Shown: piece after piece, positions 8,233 to 15,166 of the stretch | Layout of the letters: each line of letters opens with the position of its first letter | How positions within the stretch are numbered: the stretch's first letter is position 1 | DNA from: JBLHGU01 sp047615875 | Lineage (GTDB): Bacteria > Pseudomonadota > Gammaproteobacteria > Arenicellales > CAJQKF01 | Assembly: GCA_047615875.1 (NCBI GenBank) | Contig: JBLHGU010000109.1 | Location: 1-16,853, forward strand | Direction: 5' to 3' | Length of the DNA: 16,853 nt | Notes under the pieces: generated by a model | What the model saw: only the letters and a program-made list of their open reading frames with translations | What the model was told of the DNA's origin: nothing | Databases searched by the model: none | Made by a program: the position numbers and the translations under genes

Positions 8233-8304
8233 TGTCACGCTGTCATGTTTTGTCATGCCAATGTCATGTTGCCAAGCAGAAAACCCACTGTCATTATATG
8301 TCAT
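8233..8304 (+). promoter_or_regulatory. Array of TGTCAT direct repeats, probable regulator binding sites
   Basis: Six copies of TGTCAT, the first ending in C, start at 8233, 8241, 8251, 8262, 8289 and 8299. Several copies extend to TGTCATG. Successive starts are 8, 10, 11, 27 and 10 bases apart, so most lie on nearly the same face of the helix. They occupy the divergent region between the PAS/AAA+ regulator and the small-peptide/rhodanese operon. The last two copies overlap a candidate -10 element. I infer that this is the operator of the adjacent Fis-type regulator, although sites of that class are more often inverted repeats. Confidence 0.55.
8269..8297 (+). promoter_or_regulatory. Candidate sigma-70 promoter for the small-peptide/rhodanese operon
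   Basis: TTGCCA (8269-8274, five of six matches to TTGACA) is followed by a 17-base spacer and CATTAT (8292-8297, four of six matches to TATAAT). It would give a leader of about 130 bases before the ATG at 8437. No GG-N10-GC sigma-54 element was found between 8300 and 8436, which agrees with the regulator's missing GAFTGA loop. The call is weak by itself and rests mainly on position. Confidence 0.3.
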
Positions 8305-8436
8305 AACATAGATCATTCCAGTCCCTTTCGAAGGAGTTTTTTCTTTAGAATGGGCCGCCGAAGGACCTTCAATCTAACCGTGTTGCGGCTATCATTCTGG
8401 CCCGATCTGCCCGTAAATCTGGAGATAAGGAATTAG

Positions 8437-8595
8437 ATGACTCGATTATTTGTAATGTTTGTCCTATTCGCTGTCGTTACAACCAGCAGCTTAGTTCCAA
8501 TTAGCGTTCTGCAGGCACAGGAAACGTCCGATTCAGGAAATGACTCCGAAGAACAGAAGAATAAGGCCGACACTGAAGAAGAACCAGATTGCTAG
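8437..8595 (+). CDS. Small secreted acidic peptide with a C-terminal cysteine
   Basis: This 52-residue gene has a well-placed ribosome-binding site (AAGGA five bases before the ATG). Residues 1-27 form a typical signal peptide, MTRLFVMFVLFAVV followed by a second hydrophobic stretch, with probable cleavage after VLQA. The remaining 25 residues are almost all polar: ten are Asp or Glu, two are Lys, and the chain ends EEEPDC, with its only cysteine as the last residue. Such a tail should be disordered and mobile. I do not recognise a named family. It is followed after 68 bases by the secreted rhodanese in the same direction, so they are probably co-transcribed. A role as a periplasmic thiol or persulfide carrier, by analogy with the C-terminal cysteine arms of SoxY and DsrC, is only an inference. 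Confidence 0.72.
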   Translation: MTRLFVMFVLFAVVTTSSLVPISVLQAQETSDSGNDSEEQKNKADTEEEPDC

Positions 8596-8663
8596 CAATC
8601 TGCATCAATTGTTTTTTAAGCAGCACTTTCAAACCAACCATCTCACAAATACAGGAGAGTATT

Positions 8664-9311
8664 ATGACATTTAGGAATCAGGCTACCTGCGCTTTTGTTG
8701 CGGCACTTATTTCCCTACCCGCCGTTACTCAGGCCAAAGATGTTGGCATTACTTCCGGTCAACTTTCCGTCACGATTCAACATGACGGTAAAGCTATGGA
8801 AATTAGCCGTAACCAGAACAACGACAATACTGTTAACCCAGCATTCGCCAAGACATCCCGACCTTGCCCGCCTTTCTGCATACAGCCATCAACATTGGCG
8901 CCTGGTGTTGAAACCATTGCAGAAAATGAAGTTATTCATTACGCTAAAATGATGAGTGATGGTGATGACAGTATCGTCTTGATTGACTCTCGCACACCGG
9001 ACTGGGTTGAACGCGGCACTATCCCAAGCGCTCGAAATATCCCCTGGACCAGCTTAAATCCCGCCAAAGGCGCAACCCCTTTTGATATTGCAGAAATTAT
9101 GCAGGAAGTTTTCAATGTCACTGAAAGCGAAGGTCTGTTCGACTTTTCCAATGCTAAAACTGCTGTAATGTTCTGTAATGGAATGTGGTGTGGTCAGTCC
9201 CCAAACAACATCAAAAACCTGCTGAAGTTTGGTTACCCTGCTCACAAGATAAAATGGTATCGTGGTGGTATGCAGGATTGGGAGATTCTGGGTCTATCTA
9301 CAGTTAAGTAA
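8664..9311 (+). CDS. Exported rhodanese-domain protein with CPPFC and CNGMWC motifs
   Basis: The 215-residue product is probably a periplasmic sulfurtransferase. Residues 1-24 are a signal peptide (hydrophobic stretch ending VTQA). A short N-terminal region leads to the conserved-looking RPCPPFCIQP (C68, C72). A single rhodanese domain follows, with LIDSRTPDW, GTIPSARNIPW, the active-site loop CNGMWCGQS (C171, C176) and WYRGGMQDW. C171 is at the expected catalytic position; C176 next to it could form a disulfide or relay sulfur. The ATG at 8664 is chosen because CAGGAGAG precedes it and the signal peptide begins there; the frame is open further upstream to 8589 but that extension looks non-coding. 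It follows the small peptide gene and ends before a strong terminator. The physiological sulfur donor and acceptor are unknown. Confidence 0.85.
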   Translation: MTFRNQATCAFVAALISLPAVTQAKDVGITSGQLSVTIQHDGKAMEISRNQNNDNTVNPAFAKTSRPCPPFCIQPSTLAPGVETIAENEVIHYAKMMSDGDDSIVLIDSRTPDWVERGTIPSARNIPWTSLNPAKGATPFDIAEIMQEVFNVTESEGLFDFSNAKTAVMFCNGMWCGQSPNNIKNLLKFGYPAHKIKWYRGGMQDWEILGLSTVK

Positions 9312-9328
9312 TATCAAATTCTTCCAGC

Positions 9329-9356
9329 AAAAGGCGGCATTTAGGCCGCCTTTTTT
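9329..9356 (+). terminator. Bidirectional intrinsic terminator between the rhodanese gene and rluD
   Basis: GGCGGC (9333-9338) pairs with GCCGCC (9345-9350) around a six-base loop. It is flanked by AAAA upstream and TTTTTT downstream, so the hairpin has a T-run on the plus strand and a shorter one on the minus strand. It begins 17 bases after the rhodanese stop and lies 41 bases beyond the end of the convergent rluD, serving both. Confidence 0.9.
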
Positions 9357-9397
9357 AACCCACCGGCCTTCCCGGCAAGAAAAACCTCGGTCTGTTT

Positions 9398-10363
9398 TTA
9401 CTCGTCACTTACCAGACTGGTCAATAATTTCAACAACTCAGCGAAATCCGCCGGCGGCTCTGCACCGAAGGATAGTTCCTGGCCGCTAAATGGATGCCTA
9501 AACTCGAGCTTACAAGCATGCAATGCCTGCCGGGAAAACCCTACTAGCTGCTTTCGCGCTGCATCCGTAATCCCTGTTGGTAATCGAGCCCTTCCCCCAT
9601 ATACCGGATCTCCAACAACGGGATGACCAATATGGGCCATATGCACTCGAATTTGATGGGTTCTTCCAGATTCCAGATTTACCTGCAACAGGCTATAAAT
9701 GCCCAGTAGCTTTAGCAGGCGATAATGACTAACCGCGGGCTTGCCAGAATGTGTAACCGCCATCTTCACACGATTAGTTCTGTGTCTGCCAATAGGTGCA
9801 TCCACAGTTCCGCCGGATAGCACCCGCCCCTGCACTATCACCTGATACTGACGGCTCACTTTACGCAATTGAATGGCGTCTATTAAACGCTGCCGGGCAG
9901 CCTCGGTTCGGGCAACCACCATTAATCCGCTGGTCTCCTTATCAAGCCTGTGTACTATTCCTGCCCGAGGCAGTTTTGCCTGATCCGCGGAATGATATAA
10001 CAATGCATTAAGCAATGTTCCTGCTGGATTTCCAGCACCTGGGTGTACTACAAGACCAGCTGGTTTGTTTAATACCAGCAATTCCTCGTCTTCATAAACA
10101 AGATCGATGGAAATATCTTCCGCCTCCCATTCCTCATTAGTTTGATCTGGAATATTCAGCTCTACCAATTCCCCACCGACAACCCGTGTTCGATTGGTGA
10201 CAGTTTTACCAGCAATTGTGACCAATCCCTGCTTTATTAAATCCTGCAAAAATGAACGGGAATAATTTGCCAGCTGCTTACCAAGGGCTTTATCTAGCCT
10301 TTCCCCCTGCATGGAGTCTGCCAAAACACATTGAATGAGCTGATCTGAAGAAGAAGTTTTCAT
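9398..10363 (-). CDS. rluD: 23S rRNA pseudouridine synthase RluD
   Basis: RluD isomerises uridines 1911, 1915 and 1917 in helix 69 of 23S rRNA, at the subunit interface. The 321-residue protein has an N-terminal S4 RNA-binding domain (about 18-75, ERLDKALGKQL and SFLQDLIKQGLV). The RluA-family catalytic domain follows, with LVLNKPAGLVVHPG and HRLDKETSGL, in which D141 is the catalytic aspartate. SGRTHQIRVHMAHIGHPVVGDPVYG comes later. Length and motifs match the RluD subgroup rather than the shorter RluA. It is divergent from bamD, the order common in gammaproteobacteria. The usual downstream neighbour pgeF (yfiH) is absent here; after rluD the strand changes and an inserted set of genes separates it from clpB. 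The ATG at 10363 has only a weak ribosome-binding site. Confidence 0.95.
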   Translation of the reverse strand: MKTSSSDQLIQCVLADSMQGERLDKALGKQLANYSRSFLQDLIKQGLVTIAGKTVTNRTRVVGGELVELNIPDQTNEEWEAEDISIDLVYEDEELLVLNKPAGLVVHPGAGNPAGTLLNALLYHSADQAKLPRAGIVHRLDKETSGLMVVARTEAARQRLIDAIQLRKVSRQYQVIVQGRVLSGGTVDAPIGRHRTNRVKMAVTHSGKPAVSHYRLLKLLGIYSLLQVNLESGRTHQIRVHMAHIGHPVVGDPVYGGRARLPTGITDAARKQLVGFSRQALHACKLEFRHPFSGQELSFGAEPPADFAELLKLLTSLVSDE

Positions 10364-10647
10364 ACTTGTTTAATATCGGCTTAACACTTCTGGCAAGGGC
10401 TCGTTGTATAATCTGTTGTAACGCATAATTCGTTGAATTCCAATCCCGATTTACCTAAGGTGCGCTTTGCGAAAGGTCAAGGCAGCTGGATTGAGTGGGA
10501 GTTTTTTAAGAATGATTCGGCAAAATCGCAGAATAACAAATAGTTTCGTGATTTTCGCAGGATCAGCTTGAATTATTTTACATCTCAATCTATCTTAGCC
10601 GTTTTATCGTATAGCCCATTTAACCAGCAGTGAGTTTTCATCACGAC
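10364..10647. other. Divergent rluD-bamD intergenic region with a possible 36-codon ORF
   Basis: No recognisable gene fills these 284 bases. A perfect TATAAT lies at 10407-10412 on the plus strand, but only a poor -35 (ACACTT) stands 17 bases before it. A short open frame runs from TTG at 10433 to TAG at 10543. Its translation is protein-like (SNPDLPKVRFAKGQGSWIEW, then EFF and a polar tail), but it has no ribosome-binding site and matches no family I know. It may be a small gene, a remnant, or chance. Confidence 0.35.
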
Positions 10648-11427
10648 ATGAATCTATTTTCACAACGACGTTTTAAATTTGTGCTGATTGCGCTATTCGC
10701 ACTTGTTTTATTGAATGGCTGTGGATCTCAGCCGATCGAAGATGAAACTGAGAATTTACCAGTAGAAAGCTTGCTTGAATTAGGCAAGGCGGCGTTAGAA
10801 AATAATCGTTATGAAGAAGCAATATTAATCTACAAGAAACTTGAGTCGCGATTTCCCTATGGAAAACCCGCCGAACAATCTCAACTAGATTTAGCCTACG
10901 CCTACTATAAAAATGCAGATCCCGAGCTAGCAGTTGCAGCCACAGATCGTTTTATACGTCTACATCCAACCCATGAACGGGTCGACTATGCCCACTATCT
11001 AAAGGGTCTTGCAACCTACAAAGAGAAATCAGGCTGGATAGGACGAGTTACCGGCACCGCTGACTTAAGTAATCGTGACACAAGACCAGCCCGTGAGGCG
11101 TATCACACCTATCGTGAGCTTATTACTCGATTTCCAGACAGCCCCTATGCCGATGATGCCAAACTCCGCATGTTGCATATGGTGAACGTTCTGGCCAAGC
11201 ATGACATCGGTGTTGCCCGTTATTATTTGTCTCGAGGTGCATTTGTTGCAGTAGTTAATCGAGCAAAAAAGGTTATAGAAGAATTTGAGCAAGCCCCAGC
11301 AGTGGAAGATGCATTGGGACTTATGGGCGTGGCTTATCGTGAGATGGGCATGGAAAGCCTGCAAGCAGACACCCGCCGGGTACTCGAGATCAATTTTCCG
11401 GATAGTCGATATCTGAATCGGTTCTAA
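10648..11427 (+). CDS. bamD: Outer membrane assembly lipoprotein BamD (ComL)
   Basis: BamD is the essential lipoprotein partner of BamA in the complex that inserts beta-barrel proteins into the outer membrane. From the ATG at 10648 the protein has 259 residues. The first 24 are a lipoprotein signal ending in the lipobox LLNGC, with C25 followed by Gly, which favours outer-membrane sorting. TPR repeats cover the rest: ESLLELGKAALENNRYEEAI, LDLAYAYYKNADPELAVAA with FIRLHPTHERVDYAHYLKGL, and the C-terminal GAFVAVVNRAKKVIEEF and ALGLMGVAYREMGM segments typical of the family. A GTG at 10630 would add six residues; neither start has a good ribosome-binding site. It is divergent from rluD, as in many relatives, and convergent with nadE. 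Confidence 0.95.
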   Translation: MNLFSQRRFKFVLIALFALVLLNGCGSQPIEDETENLPVESLLELGKAALENNRYEEAILIYKKLESRFPYGKPAEQSQLDLAYAYYKNADPELAVAATDRFIRLHPTHERVDYAHYLKGLATYKEKSGWIGRVTGTADLSNRDTRPAREAYHTYRELITRFPDSPYADDAKLRMLHMVNVLAKHDIGVARYYLSRGAFVAVVNRAKKVIEEFEQAPAVEDALGLMGVAYREMGMESLQADTRRVLEINFPDSRYLNRF

Positions 11428-11470
11428 GAAAGATTGTGGGTTAAGGCCAGATTTAACGATCTGAGAAGCA

Positions 11471-11501
11471 CGGTAATAATTCATAATAAAAGTTATTACC
11501 G
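11471..11501. repeat. Nine-base inverted repeat between convergent bamD and nadE
   Basis: CGGTAATAA (11471-11479) and its perfect complement TTATTACCG (11493-11501) flank a 13-base AT-rich loop, in the 86 bases between the ends of bamD and nadE. The position suggests a shared terminator, but no clean T-run follows on either strand. It could instead be a protein-binding site. Confidence 0.5.
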
Positions 11502-11513
11502 ATTTCACTCATT

Positions 11514-13148
11514 TTACATGTAAGTGTACCCACTAGTCAGTGGGTAACGTCGATCCCTCCCAAAAGCTCGCTTAGTTATTCGAACACCCGGGGGCGCCTG
11601 ACGACGTTTGTATTCATTTCTGATTACCATTTTCACTACTCGGCTGACCTCGTCGGCATTAAACCCTCGACGTATTATTTCTGATACCGACTGATCTTCC
11701 TCAACATAAGCCTGCAGGATCGCATCAAGAATGTCATAAGGGGGCAAGCTATCTTCATCTTTCTGGTCATGGGCGAGCTCTGCAGAGGGTGCCCTATCAA
11801 TGACCCGCTCTGGAATTGCCATTGCTTGTTCGTTACGATAACGAGCCAAGCGGTAAACCAGGGTTTTTGGTACATCTTTGATTGCTGCGAAACCACCGGC
11901 CATATCACCATACAGAGTCGCATAGCCCACCGCCATTTCGCTTTTATTGCCCGTTGTTAAAACAATATTGCCGGTTTTGTTGGAAATGGCCATAAGCAGA
12001 ACACCTCGACAACGTGCCTGAATATTCTCTTCAGTTGTGTCAGGGGCATAATCGTTTAATACAGGATTCAGAGCGGTTAAGAAGCTTTCAAAAATTGGTT
12101 CAATATTTATCTGATGGCAGGTCACGCCCAGCCACTCACATTCCAGCAAAGCATCTTCAATACTTATATCACGGGTAAATCGTGATGGCATGGTAACGGC
12201 TTCCACTCGATCAGCACCCAACGCATCTACGGCGATTGCCAGTGTCAAAGCAGAATCTATTCCACCGGACAAGCCCAGCACCACGCCTTTAAAACCATTC
12301 TTCTCGATATAGTCTCGAACCCCGGTTACCAATGCCTGATAAATTCTGGCTTCTAAACCTGGCAATTTGACTTTTTGGGTTCCGTGTACTGAAATTATTC
12401 CATTCCCATCCCGGCCTATGCTCACCGTAGACAACGACTCTTCAAAGGCTATACTGCGGTGAACGACCACCCCCTTATTGTCAACCACAAAGGAACAACC
12501 ATCGAACACCAGCTCATCCTGACCACCTACTAGATTAGTGTACACAATGGGAATTTGGTATTTTTTTGCCAAAGCCCCAACCACACGATCCTCGCGCTCG
12601 GATGACTTATGCATATCAAAAGGTGAAGCATTTAGGTTCAAAATGATTTCAGCCCCGACTCCTACACTTGCTTGTACTGGAAGTGGCTCCCAGACATCTT
12701 CACAAATAGTTACACCGAATCGAGTTCCTTCCAGGCTGAATACGGTCGGCTGATTCCCTGCAACGAAATAACGAGCTTCGTCAAATACATTGTAATTTGG
12801 CAAGGCTTGCTTATAGTATCGGGCGAGCTCCCGACCAGAGTCGATAACAACTGCCGCATTATGCAGTCGATCATCTAGACGCACTGGACAACCGATTACA
12901 CAACAAATACCTTTAATGTGATCTGTCAGCCGGCTCATTGCGATTGACGCACTGCGGAGGAAGTCCTCACGCAGCAAAAGATCCTCAGGTGGATAACCCG
13001 TAACAGTCAACTCAGGAAAAACTATAATCCTGGCACTCAATTCATCGCGAGCAGTTTCCGCGGCCTGGATAATGCGGTTAATATTGCCGTCGATATCACC
13101 AACCAGAAGATTGATCTGCGCCAGACAGATTTTAATTTTTTGACTCAT
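11514..13148 (-). CDS. nadE: Glutamine-dependent NAD+ synthetase
   Basis: NadE amidates deamido-NAD to NAD+, the last step of NAD synthesis, using ammonia released from glutamine. The 544-residue protein has both domains of the glutamine-dependent type. The N-terminal nitrilase-like amidase (about 1-260) carries the Glu-Lys-Cys triad: E46 in VFPELTVTGYPPEDLL, K113 in YYKQALPNYNVFDE and C149 in TICEDVW. The C-terminal synthetase (about 275-544) has the pyrophosphatase loop LGLSGGIDSALT near 290, TTGNKSEMAVGY, and ends RRYPLTSGYTYM. The length is normal. It starts at ATG 13148, only 37 bases from the divergent acyltransferase gene, so their promoters must overlap. The broken nadC elsewhere in the window bears on the same pathway, but NadE serves both de novo and nicotinic-acid salvage routes and is still needed. 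Confidence 0.96.
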   Translation of the reverse strand: MSQKIKICLAQINLLVGDIDGNINRIIQAAETARDELSARIIVFPELTVTGYPPEDLLLREDFLRSASIAMSRLTDHIKGICCVIGCPVRLDDRLHNAAVVIDSGRELARYYKQALPNYNVFDEARYFVAGNQPTVFSLEGTRFGVTICEDVWEPLPVQASVGVGAEIILNLNASPFDMHKSSEREDRVVGALAKKYQIPIVYTNLVGGQDELVFDGCSFVVDNKGVVVHRSIAFEESLSTVSIGRDGNGIISVHGTQKVKLPGLEARIYQALVTGVRDYIEKNGFKGVVLGLSGGIDSALTLAIAVDALGADRVEAVTMPSRFTRDISIEDALLECEWLGVTCHQINIEPIFESFLTALNPVLNDYAPDTTEENIQARCRGVLLMAISNKTGNIVLTTGNKSEMAVGYATLYGDMAGGFAAIKDVPKTLVYRLARYRNEQAMAIPERVIDRAPSAELAHDQKDEDSLPPYDILDAILQAYVEEDQSVSEIIRRGFNADEVSRVVKMVIRNEYKRRQAPPGVRITKRAFGRDRRYPLTSGYTYM

Positions 13149-13185
13149 AAATTTCTATGCTTTGCAAAAACGAAAATAAATTAAC

Positions 13186-14370
13186 ATGAGCGATTGCCCA
13201 GAAAAACAACCGGAATCTTACCGTATTGAGGTTCACAACTCGATGCAAATCATCGACAAACAGCAATGGAATGGCTTGCTACACGACGATGATCCGCCGT
13301 TTATTCGCCACGAGTTTCTGGACCTGCTGGAAGAATCTGAATCAGCCACCTCCGAAACAGGCTGGTCACCCTGCCATTTAACCCTGCATAGTGATCAAGG
13401 TGATTTAGATGCGGCTTCTATAATAGGCGCAGCACCTGCTTATTTTAAACAACATTCCTATGGAGAGTATGTATTTGACTGGGCATGGGCGAGAGCATAT
13501 CAGCAACATGGTCTGGACTATTATCCGAAATTACTCTGCGCCATCCCGTTTACGCCAGTTACTACGCGTAAATTTCTTGGCCATAAGGATCAGACGCCAA
13601 ACATTGAGTCTTTGCTGACCCAGGGTCTGCGTCAGATCGCTGAGCAGGAAAAACTATCATCTATACATATCTTGTTCTGCCCACAGAAGGAGATCGAGGC
13701 TATCTCCGAGCAAAAGTTTCTGGAGAGACAAGATAATCAATTTCATTGGCATAACAATAAATACGCAGATTTTGAGCATTATCTTACTGACTTAACCGCA
13801 AAAAAACGCAAGAACATACGACAGGAAAGAAGACAAATTCTGGATCAGGGCATTCATTTCGAATGGCTATCTGCCGATGAAAGTCAGGAGTCCGATTGGC
13901 ATATAATGTACAAAATGTACGAAAACACCGTGCAACAACATGGTGGACATCCCTATTTGAGTGAAAAATTTTTCCATCTACTACCCGAAAAATTACCCAA
14001 CCACTGTTTGATTCTAAAAGGTGCTATTGGTAGGAAAACAATCTGTAGTGCACTGTTTTTTAAAAGCTCGACTTCACTTTATGGACGCTACTGGGGAGCA
14101 GATGGTTTCTACCCTCAGCTGCATTTTGAAACTTGCTACTACCAACCAATTGAATATTCCATTAATAATCAGTTGGAACGATTTGAAGCGGGTGCACAGG
14201 GTCAACACAAACTAAGCAGAGGCCTGATTCCGTCAATAACCCGATCTGCCCACTGGTTACGCCACCCAGGCTTTCATGATGCCATTGATCAGTATCTGGT
14301 TTCTGAACGCACCGACATGGAGCAGTATAAGAAGCATCTGGATACCCATACGCCATTTAAACAAAAATGA
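13186..14370 (+). CDS. COG3146-type predicted N-acyltransferase (GNAT/FemAB-like)
   Basis: The 394-residue protein resembles the COG3146 (DUF482) family of predicted acyltransferases with two GNAT-like halves, distantly similar to the FemAB peptidoglycan enzymes. Features that suggest this are the N-terminal PPFIRHEFLDLLEES, PAYFKQHSYGEYVFDWAWA with YYPKLLCAIPFTPVT, the central LTAKKRKNIRQERRQ, and the late RYWGAD, LHFETCYYQPIEY and FEAGAQGQHKLSRG stretches. No signal peptide or membrane segment is seen, so it should be cytoplasmic. Neither substrate nor acyl donor is known for the family. It lies 76 bases before aat in the same direction, with no obvious terminator between, so it may be co-transcribed with the N-degron genes. 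The ATG at 13186 has no clear ribosome-binding site. Confidence 0.82.
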   Translation: MSDCPEKQPESYRIEVHNSMQIIDKQQWNGLLHDDDPPFIRHEFLDLLEESESATSETGWSPCHLTLHSDQGDLDAASIIGAAPAYFKQHSYGEYVFDWAWARAYQQHGLDYYPKLLCAIPFTPVTTRKFLGHKDQTPNIESLLTQGLRQIAEQEKLSSIHILFCPQKEIEAISEQKFLERQDNQFHWHNNKYADFEHYLTDLTAKKRKNIRQERRQILDQGIHFEWLSADESQESDWHIMYKMYENTVQQHGGHPYLSEKFFHLLPEKLPNHCLILKGAIGRKTICSALFFKSSTSLYGRYWGADGFYPQLHFETCYYQPIEYSINNQLERFEAGAQGQHKLSRGLIPSITRSAHWLRHPGFHDAIDQYLVSERTDMEQYKKHLDTHTPFKQK

Positions 14371-14446
14371 ATTAGCGTTGAGTATTTTGGCGTGATAGTA
14401 AAAGTGGCCTTGGCGAAACAGGGATGTAGCATTTAGTATGTAGACC

Positions 14447-15166
14447 ATGCGTCAAAAATCAGAATATATCAGCGATTTTCCACCTTGGGATCATGCCACC
14501 GACGAGGGACTACTAGCCATAGGGGGAGATTTATCGCCAGACAGGCTAATAGATGCCTATAGCCGGGGGATTTTCCCCTGGTTTAATCCAGGCCAACCCA
14601 TTCTCTGGTGGTCTCCGGATCCCCGCATGGTCTTGCACCCAGCAGAACTTAAAATCAGCAGGAGTCTGAAGAAAACTCTGCGCAGGGGACATTTCAGTTA
14701 TCGATTAGACAGCAGCTTTGCAGAAGTCATTCACAATTGCGCTGCACCACGAAAAGAAGAAGATCTACAGACTGCTGAGTCCTATTCATGGATTACACAG
14801 GAAATGATCACGGCTTACTGTAAGTTATATGAGATGGGTCTGGCTCACAGTGTTGAGACCTGGCAAGAAGATCGCCTGGTCGGCGGACTTTACGGCGTTG
14901 AAATAGGCGGCGTATTTTTCGGTGAGAGCATGTTTAGTCTGCAAACAGATAGCTCAAAGTGTGCTCTCGTCTGTTTATGTGAGCTAATGAAAGAAACTGG
15001 AGTAAAACTTGTGGACTGCCAGGTCAGTTCAGAACATTTATCATCGCTGGGCGCGCGCGCCATTAGCAGAGAACTATTCAGCAGCACAATTCGCGAAGGC
15101 TTGAATCAGACACGGCAATGCCAAAAATGGGAATTCTCCACTGACTTTATGGGGAGCCTGTTTTGA
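14447..15166 (+). CDS. aat: Leucyl/phenylalanyl-tRNA-protein transferase
   Basis: Aat transfers Leu or Phe from aminoacyl-tRNA to N-terminal Arg or Lys of proteins, marking them for ClpS and ClpAP. All family motifs are present in 239 residues: FPPWDHATDEGLLAIGGDLS, SRGIFPWF (FPWF at 43-46), WWSPDPR (54-60), HSVETW, and VGGLYGVEIGGVFFGESMFS covering the active site. The ATG at 14447 is the only sensible start. Its TGA stop overlaps the TTG start of bpt, and both genes act in the same N-degron pathway, so translational coupling is expected. The enzyme is cytoplasmic. Confidence 0.96.
   Translation: MRQKSEYISDFPPWDHATDEGLLAIGGDLSPDRLIDAYSRGIFPWFNPGQPILWWSPDPRMVLHPAELKISRSLKKTLRRGHFSYRLDSSFAEVIHNCAAPRKEEDLQTAESYSWITQEMITAYCKLYEMGLAHSVETWQEDRLVGGLYGVEIGGVFFGESMFSLQTDSSKCALVCLCELMKETGVKLVDCQVSSEHLSSLGARAISRELFSSTIREGLNQTRQCQKWEFSTDFMGSLF

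Noticed and set aside
8390..8405. Possible sigma-54 -24/-12 element (TGGCCCGATCTGCCC)
   Set aside because: Spacing between GG and GC is eight bases instead of ten, and the -12 lacks TTGC.
8589..8663. Longer start for the rhodanese at 8589
   Set aside because: The extra 25 codons have no ribosome-binding site and would bury the clear signal peptide that begins at 8664.
11065..11508. 147-codon open frame on the minus strand
   Set aside because: It lies antisense inside bamD, has shadow-like composition and no recognisable domain.
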